In this document: positions 59,101 to 64,000 of the stretch, in pieces
Layout of the letters: each line of letters starts with the position of its first letter
Position numbering within the stretch: the stretch's first letter is position 1
Assembly (NCBI GenBank): GCA_024195265.1
Contig: JAJLRJ010000006.1
Span: 7,165,639-7,229,638, forward strand
DNA: 64,000 bases
DNA from: Dendrophyllia cribrosa
Taxonomy: Eukaryota; Cnidaria; Anthozoa; Scleractinia; Dendrophylliidae
Direction: 5' to 3'
The notes under the pieces: model-generated
Told to the model about the DNA's origin: nothing
Database searches by the model: none
The model's input: only the letters and a program-made list of their open reading frames with translations
Program-made: the position numbers and the translations under genes

Positions 59101-60492
59101 TTTTTCGGAAGGCGAACCAATGCCATTAAATTGTACCATCGTGCCGAGGGCTCAGAAAAGATCAAGTACTACGACTTTACATCTCTCTACCCATGGGTGA
59201 ACAAAACGCAGTATCCTGTGGGCCATCCAGTGTTCATCCACAATGTCCCGCCCGAAGAGTTGTCGCAGTATTTTGGGATTGCGCAATGTTCAGTCTTGCC
59301 GCCCAAGGACTTATACCATCCAGTGCTCCCATACCGTTACGTTGAGAAATTGACCTTCCCGCTGTGTGGTGCCTGCGTCAGAGACCAAATGCCCTTGAAC
59401 CTGATGGAGAAAGTTCCCACCTGTTCTCACGACGACGCTGACCGAGTCCTTCACAGTACTTGGTGCACCCCAGAATTACTAGAAGCTGTGGACATGGGCT
59501 ATGAAATTCAAAGCATCAAAGAACTTTGGCATTTTCCCACGACCCAAACGGGACTCTTTAAGGATTATGTCAGCCAATGGCTCAAATTGAAGGAGGAGGC
59601 TAGCTGGAATGGAGCGGACGCAGACAAGCAAGACCACATTCGCGATTACCAACAACATGAAGGGATCTATCTCGATGCAGATAGCATGGAATACAACCCT
59701 GGTCTCCGTTCATTGGCGAAAATTATGTTAAATTCTATGTGGGGGAAATTTGGCCAGCAGACAAACAAGACACAAGTCGTGGAATTCACAGACCCCGTCA
59801 AGTTTCACGCCTTTCACAACTCTGACAAGGTAGACATCCGCTACGTGAGTCCCGTGACAGAAGATCGCGTGGAAATTCACTACAAACTGCAAGAAGACGA
59901 TGTCCCCGTGTCCCCTAACTTGAATATCTTCGTGGCCTGCTTCACAACCTGCTGGGCCTGACTGAAACTCTCCGAGGCCCTGAAACTGTTGGGCGAACGG
60001 TGCCTGCATTTCGATACGGATTCCGTTATCTTCCTCTCCACTCCCGACAACTCAGATCCACCCCTGGGTAAATATCTTGGAGACTTTAAAGATGAACTGG
60101 ACAGAGGGGACCACATCGTAGAATTCGTCTCCGGAGGCCCAAAAAATTATGGCTACACCACCAAGAACAGTAAAACATGTTGCAAGGTCCGTGGCTTCAG
60201 CCTGAACAGCAAGGCAACGGTACATCTCAATTACGCCGTCATGTGGCAGAACGTCTTGGACGAAGTCCAACGTCCTCTACGCTCCCCACATCAAACGGTC
60301 GTCCCCAAAAGCTTTCAAATTCAACAGGATGCAAAGGATTACAAACTCTACACGTTTCCACTCTTCAAACGGTATCAGCTTGTCTACTCCAAGCGGATTC
60401 TGGACCCTACCACCTTCATGACGTTTCCCTATGGCTATGATGCCTTTTTTGATGAGGACATGGACAATGTAAATATGCTGTGTGACTTGTAA
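56138..60492 (+). pseudogene. polB: Family B DNA polymerase (Maverick/Polinton type), decayed
   Basis: Exon 56138-56218 (27 codons, phase 0) precedes an intron to 56454. The body then runs to TAA at 60490-60492. The N-terminal part carries Cys/His pairs typical of these polymerases (CPHCHRNFYGATC, CSSCLILL, CPSCKLY). Exonuclease motifs follow: ExoI FFDIEAT near 57894, ExoII AHNFQGYDGYF near 58033, ExoIII CRSDVRLL near 58420. Polymerase motifs are A (YDFTSLYP, about 59167-59193), B (KIMLNSMWGKFG, about 59720-59755) and C (DTDS, 60013-60024). Breaks seen: TAG at 56821-56823, a frame change between about 57060 and 57110, another at the T run near 57886-57892, a third near 57920-57935 with apparent loss of sequence, and TGA at 59959-59961. 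In the family this enzyme copies the element by protein priming. This copy cannot be functional as read. Confidence 0.9.
57676..57840 (+). repeat. In-frame 18/21-bp minisatellite inside the polymerase gene
   Basis: About nine units of an 18-base motif (CTGCAAACGAGTCGGAGA) and a 21-base variant with one added codon encode NESETANESE-type and EETANESE-type repeats. It sits between the zinc-binding region and the exonuclease domain. Long shadow ORFs on other frames come from it. Confidence 0.92.
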
Positions 60493-60640
60493 ATAAGACG
60501 GGCCGCTGATCACTAGGATCATAGCATTCATGTCCCGCATTGTAAATATTAAGTGACTTTTTGATATTATTATTAAGACGGGCCGCTGATCACAAGGATC
60601 GTAGCGAACATAACCCGCATTGTAAACTTAGGCTTTTTTC
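60493..60640. repeat. Tandem pair downstream of the polymerase gene
   Basis: AAGACGGGCCGCTGATCAC begins at about 60496 and again at about 60574. The copies share about 55 bases, each containing the near-palindrome TGATCAC(T/A)AGGATC(A/G) and ending CCCGCATTGTAAA. The second is followed by a polyadenylation-like AATAAA near 60641. The role is unknown. Confidence 0.7.
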
Positions 60641-60739
60641 AATAAATTTTTTTATATTCTTTGGCAGAAAATAATTTGTTGTATTGGAGTTATTGTATTG
60701 GAGATGTATTGGGTACAGTCATTAAAAAATATATATAAT

Positions 60740-61445
60740 TCGTCTGATATGTATGTTTTTTTACCAACTACCACAGTTCCTAAAGAACGCAGTACACAAA
60801 AGAGTTCGCGAACACAGACTTGGAAGCAGATGTTCTATCAAACAAAAGAATTTCCTACGCACATGTTTAATAAAGACCAGTTAATGAGTCCAACTTTTGT
60901 GGTCTGTTTAAAGTTCTAGAAACGATGTAAACACAAAAGAAATGCTGACCCATGCTCAATTAACGGGACGCTAACATGGTTAAACAAAAGGAATGCTGAA
61001 ACAAAAACGATTTGGGTTAGATGGGCGAATCTAAACACTACACCACTAACAATACACCACGTGTAAGAGAGTTTAAAAGCGCGAATTTCAAATGTCATTT
61101 TTTTTTTCTTAACCTTGTCGCTTGCACTACTCATTTGATCAAGATTGAACTAAACAGTCACTAAAAAACTAATTCGTCTGACATGTATTTTTTTTTTTCA
61201 CAAACTACCGCAGTTAATTTCTCATTTTCCAAAAGAGTGCACTGCACAAAAAAGACTTTGCGAACAAAGACTATTAAACAAAACAATTCCTTACCGCGCA
61301 GTTGTTCTGCGAACAAAGACTAAGCAGAGGGTCTGTCAAACAGAATAACTGCTGTCACAAAGGCCAATTAAAGGGACGCGAAGTTGGAATGTAAACTACG
61401 TGTAAGAGAGTTTAAAAGCGCGAATTTCAAATGTCATTTTTTCAT
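60740..61445 (+). repeat. Duplicated upstream region of the RING gene
   Basis: Two related stretches of about 350-400 bases end in the same phrase, ACGTGTAAGAGAGTTTAAAA then GCGCGAATTTCAAATGTCAT (near 61060-61100 and 61397-61437). Earlier parts share words such as CAAACTACC(G/A)CAGTT and GCGAACA(A/C)AGACT. The second copy lies just before the RING gene start, so these are probably duplicated promoters. Confidence 0.6.
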
Positions 61446-61520
61446 CCTCAATTTTGAGTCCACTTTCTTTTGCTTGCCTTGTGCTCGATTTTTTTTGCTT
61501 CTTGATTCCACGCTTCAAAA

Positions 61521-62626
61521 ATGGCTTCTGCTCAACAAAGCACTTTTACCTGTTTGTTCTGCCTTGAGTTAGAGGAAATTGTTAATGATGGAAGCGCTGC
61601 ACTGGATTGCTGTGGACAGCACGTTCACGTAAGATGCCAAAATCGATTGGCAGAAGAGTTTGGCGAGAATTGTTGTGCTTTGTGTAGAGCCAGACTTCCC
61701 GACACAGAAGATCGAGAGGAGCCAATGCGGGTTTTTGGTAAGAATCTCTTTGAAATGTATCATTATCATAAAAAGAGGCTTGATTGAGATTCTTTCTCGA
61801 CCTTGTTTTTAAGATAGAAAACTAGCCTTTTGCATTTTATATATTTATTTATTTTTTTGCAGATGACGATGAAGAAATTGAAGATGATGATACAGACGAC
61901 GAAATCTCAGAAAACCGAGAGGAGCCAGAATGGGAGTTTGGTAAGAATCTCTTTGAAGTGTATTATTATAATAAAAAAGAAACTTGATTGAGGTTCTTTC
62001 TCGACCTTGTTTTTAAGAAAGAAAACTAACCTTTTACATTTTTATTTCCGCAGATGATGATGAAACGGACGACGAGGCTGACAACAGGCCGCAAGTTCCA
62101 GCCCCGAGAGAGATCCGAAACATGAGCGAGGAAAATGCAATGATTCATTTACGGCGTCTACTGCCAGAAAATAGACTGGCCGAGCAATTAGAAACAGTAA
62201 GTCAACCTTTTTATTTGTACTGCAACCAGTAAGCGTTCATTTTCGCTGTCTTTTCTTACTACCAAGTTTCACTGAACGTATTATTCCTGTTCATTCATTG
62301 AACCTTCGCTGTATTTTAAATATATTTTATTTTTGTTGTTCAATCTCTAGTTTGATGCAATCAATTTACTTTGGGCGGCAGAGGTTATCCGAAGAGTGTC
62401 CTCTTCGTCATCGAGAATTTATTTTTATGTGCAATGTTCTTCGCCACATTATGATTTATTTGAATCCTTATTTAGTTTACATTCAGTTTTCAGTTTTAAT
62501 ATTTATGAATACAGATGCGTACAAGACCGCAGTTTTATTTTTTCTATAAAAATCTTAAATAACACCTTTTCCTTTATTCATTATTCCTTTTCTTATCATC
62601 CCGATGACAGTTTTATATCAATTTAG
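61521..62626 (+). CDS. RING-finger protein
   Basis: The ATG at 61521 starts a RING-type domain: CLFC, then CCGQHVHVRC, then CALCRARLP. Cys/His pairs are spaced as in C3HC4/H2-type RINGs, which act as E3 ubiquitin ligases. Exons with consistent phases are 61521-61737, 61863-61940, 62054-62196 and 62351-62626. Exons 2 and 3 are strongly acidic (DDDEEIEDDDTDDE). The last exon begins FDAINLLWAAEVIRR and then becomes Ser/Phe-rich. A second acceptor at 62687 leads to another open exon (62688-62897) that also begins TTTGAT (FDPRTVLKLSCQL), so alternative ends are possible. Intron 1 and intron 2 are near copies of each other. Confidence 0.65.
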
Positions 62627-62897
62627 TTACGTGTCACCCTTAGTTTGACTCATCCCTCTTTGTTTCTATTTGTTTTTTTTTCTTTAGTTTGATCCGAGGA
62701 CGGTTTTAAAGCTGAGTTGTCAGCTAATCAATTTTGGGAACACCTTCCCAGCCAATCATAATTTTAATTTTTGTTTTTGCTCATATATGATTCACGAATT
62801 TGCTTACGCGAATCAGCTAGTAGAATTTTTTATACCTAGCCGTTACTCTTTAGAGTATTGTCAAAATGCTATTTTTACTACCTTTTTCTGTTCTTAA

Positions 62898-63290
62898 ATT
62901 TTTTCTTTAAATTTAAAGTTCTTATCCATGTTATCGCTTTATAAAACATTGTATTAGCTTTTTATAGCTTTCACTTTATAAAGTATTGTAAATAGCTTTC
63001 GTTTGATAATTGTAAATAGCTCTTTTTTCTAGGTTTCACTTTTCAAATTGTAAAAACATATTGCAAACAAAGAATTCTTTTTTCGTAGAATCAAATGTTT
63101 ATGTTTATGAGTGGGGGTATTATAATCTTATTGTTTTTTCCCCATATTTTATTCGTTTATACATATCGTTAAGGTACTGACGTTTCATGCGTAAGAACTC
63201 AATTAATTAAAAACTTGAAAGCAATTACAAAGCGTGACAACTTGTAAATAGGAAAATGATTTTTATTCTTTATGCGTGAATAAAACAGTT
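62898..63290. other. AT-rich intergenic spacer
   Basis: The spacer lies between the convergent RING gene and the minus-strand gene at the edge. It contains short repeated phrases (TTTATAAA, TTGTAAATAGCT) and no supported ORF. Confidence 0.5.
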
Positions 63291-63728
63291 TTACATGACT
63301 TCTCCTTCTTCTTTTTTGAGTTCTTTTTCATAAATTGATCGACTCCACAAGTTTCTAACGGCTTCAACGTTCAAATCCCAACTTGGAGTTTTGAGAAGAA
63401 TGTTTAACAGTCTTAACTCGCGTAGACCGTTTGCGTCATACAACATGTTATATGCAAAAAATCCTTTCCAAAAAGGACTGTCTCTGACCTTGTCTGCAGT
63501 GTCAGTTCCATAGGTTTCACCCAATAAGTAATACCACTGTTCTTTGACCTTATCCAAATCCACTTCTTTCGCCATGCTAAGAATTCGGTGAATGTCATCC
63601 ATACAGTTGCTACCAATTCGAGGGCGAAAGTTTGGATGTTTGTGAACATTCTTTACAGTTGTTATGCCATAGGCCACCCATAACCAATTCTTGATACGTT
63701 CGGTGTCAGGTGTAAGTCTTGTATCTTT
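63291..63728 (-). CDS. 3' part of an unrecognised gene
   Basis: The minus-strand frame is open from 63728 to a TGA-type stop position at 63291 (about 145 codons) and has no upstream Met; the first in-frame ATG is well inside (MDDIHRILSMAKEV). It reads WLWVAYGITTVKNVHKHPNF, then helical segments with EQWYYLLGETYG and SPFWKGFFAYNML, and ends in a charged KELKKEEGEV tail. The upstream side is cut by the CCGG-rich repeat at 63746, so it is either a last exon or a truncated gene. I do not recognise the family. Confidence 0.45.
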   Translation of the reverse strand, partial: KDTRLTPDTERIKNWLWVAYGITTVKNVHKHPNFRPRIGSNCMDDIHRILSMAKEVDLDKVKEQWYYLLGETYGTDTADKVRDSPFWKGFFAYNMLYDANGLRELRLLNILLKTPSWDLNVEAVRNLWSRSIYEKELKKEEGEVM

Positions 63729-63745
63729 TCAGGGCTTGAAATAAC

Positions 63746-63830
63746 GGCCGGTCAACGGACAATGTCCGGTCAAAAACGAGCAATGACCGGACAAATTCTT
63801 GGATTACCGGACATGTTGTCCGGTCATTTG
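63746..63830. repeat. CCGGACA/TGTCCGG palindrome cluster
   Basis: Five copies of TGTCCGGT or ACCGGACA occur within 85 bases in alternating orientation. AATGACCGGACAA (63782-63794) is the exact inverse of TTGTCCGGTCATT (63816-63828), which would form a hairpin. Probably part of a dispersed repeat whose other end is beyond the window. Confidence 0.6.
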
Positions 63831-64000
63831 CGTTTTGAAAAAAAAATGAGGCATTGATATTCATGATGAAAATTACTGCTCCTGAAAAATAAAGAGAATG
63901 TACAACTGTATAAAGCTTGAAAAATTATCTGTGATAGTTCATTAGTTGCAAAATTTTTCAGTTGTCACCAAGTCGCGACCGGAAATCAGCTGCTGCTGTA

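Larger units (their letters stand above)
38570..63728. mobile_element. Maverick/Polinton-like element remnant, partly triplicated
   Basis: A protein-primed type family B DNA polymerase pseudogene (56138-60492) with a Cys/His-rich N-terminal region identifies the block. Around it sit small genes of kinds found in such elements: a PC4-like protein, Cys/His proteins and a RING protein. No terminal inverted repeats, integrase, ATPase, protease or capsid gene are recognisable inside the window, so both limits given are approximate. The element could equally be an endogenous adintovirus-like sequence, or several fused fragments. Confidence 0.5.

Overview
This 64 kb window is eukaryotic, intron-rich, AT-rich DNA. 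Genes have short GT/AG-bounded exons, a fragment resembles the Notch ankyrin domain, and CACTA/EnSpm, Maverick/Polinton-type and MITE sequences are dense. Together these suggest an invertebrate animal; an anthozoan cnidarian such as a coral or anemone is my best inference. No rRNA, tRNA or CRISPR array was recognised. Most of the window is mobile or recently duplicated DNA.

Region 1 (1-9422 and 35771-37362) is a tandem segmental duplication. Each copy carries a truncated protein-kinase N-lobe exon, about 3.5 kb of non-coding DNA, and three exons matching the Notch ankyrin repeats. Copy 2 is split by a giant transposon, and copy 1 preserves the empty target site.

Region 2 (9423-35770) is a 26.3 kb outer CACTA/EnSpm element with a TAT target duplication. 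It has a minus-strand zinc-finger/tnp2 transposase gene (10343-15073) and a divergent plus-strand accessory gene (15210-32332). A second, unrelated CACTA element (15357-28789, TA duplication, near-perfect termini) sits inside exon 1 of that accessory gene. The inner element has the same plan: a minus-strand zinc-finger/tnp2 transposase (17081-21806, intact by eye) and a divergent plus-strand PB1/SAMD3-like protein (22112-27372, intact by eye). Subterminal tandem arrays lie at the element ends, and several MITEs are nested inside.

Region 3 (36862-54079) is a three-copy tandem array of 5.2-6.7 kb units. Each unit fuses the last two Notch-ankyrin exons to part of a Maverick/Polinton-like element: a promoter array of CRE sites, a Cys/His-rich ORF, a small 93-aa ORF, a PC4-like protein, and the first exon of a zinc-finger gene. 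The copies differ by indels, and most genes are broken in at least one copy.

Region 4 (54080-64000) continues the Maverick/Polinton-like DNA: a degraded charged-protein gene, a family B DNA polymerase pseudogene with at least two stops and several frame breaks, a RING-finger gene with duplicated exon-intron units, and the 3' exon of an unrecognised minus-strand gene at the right edge. Integrase, ATPase, protease and capsid genes are not seen.
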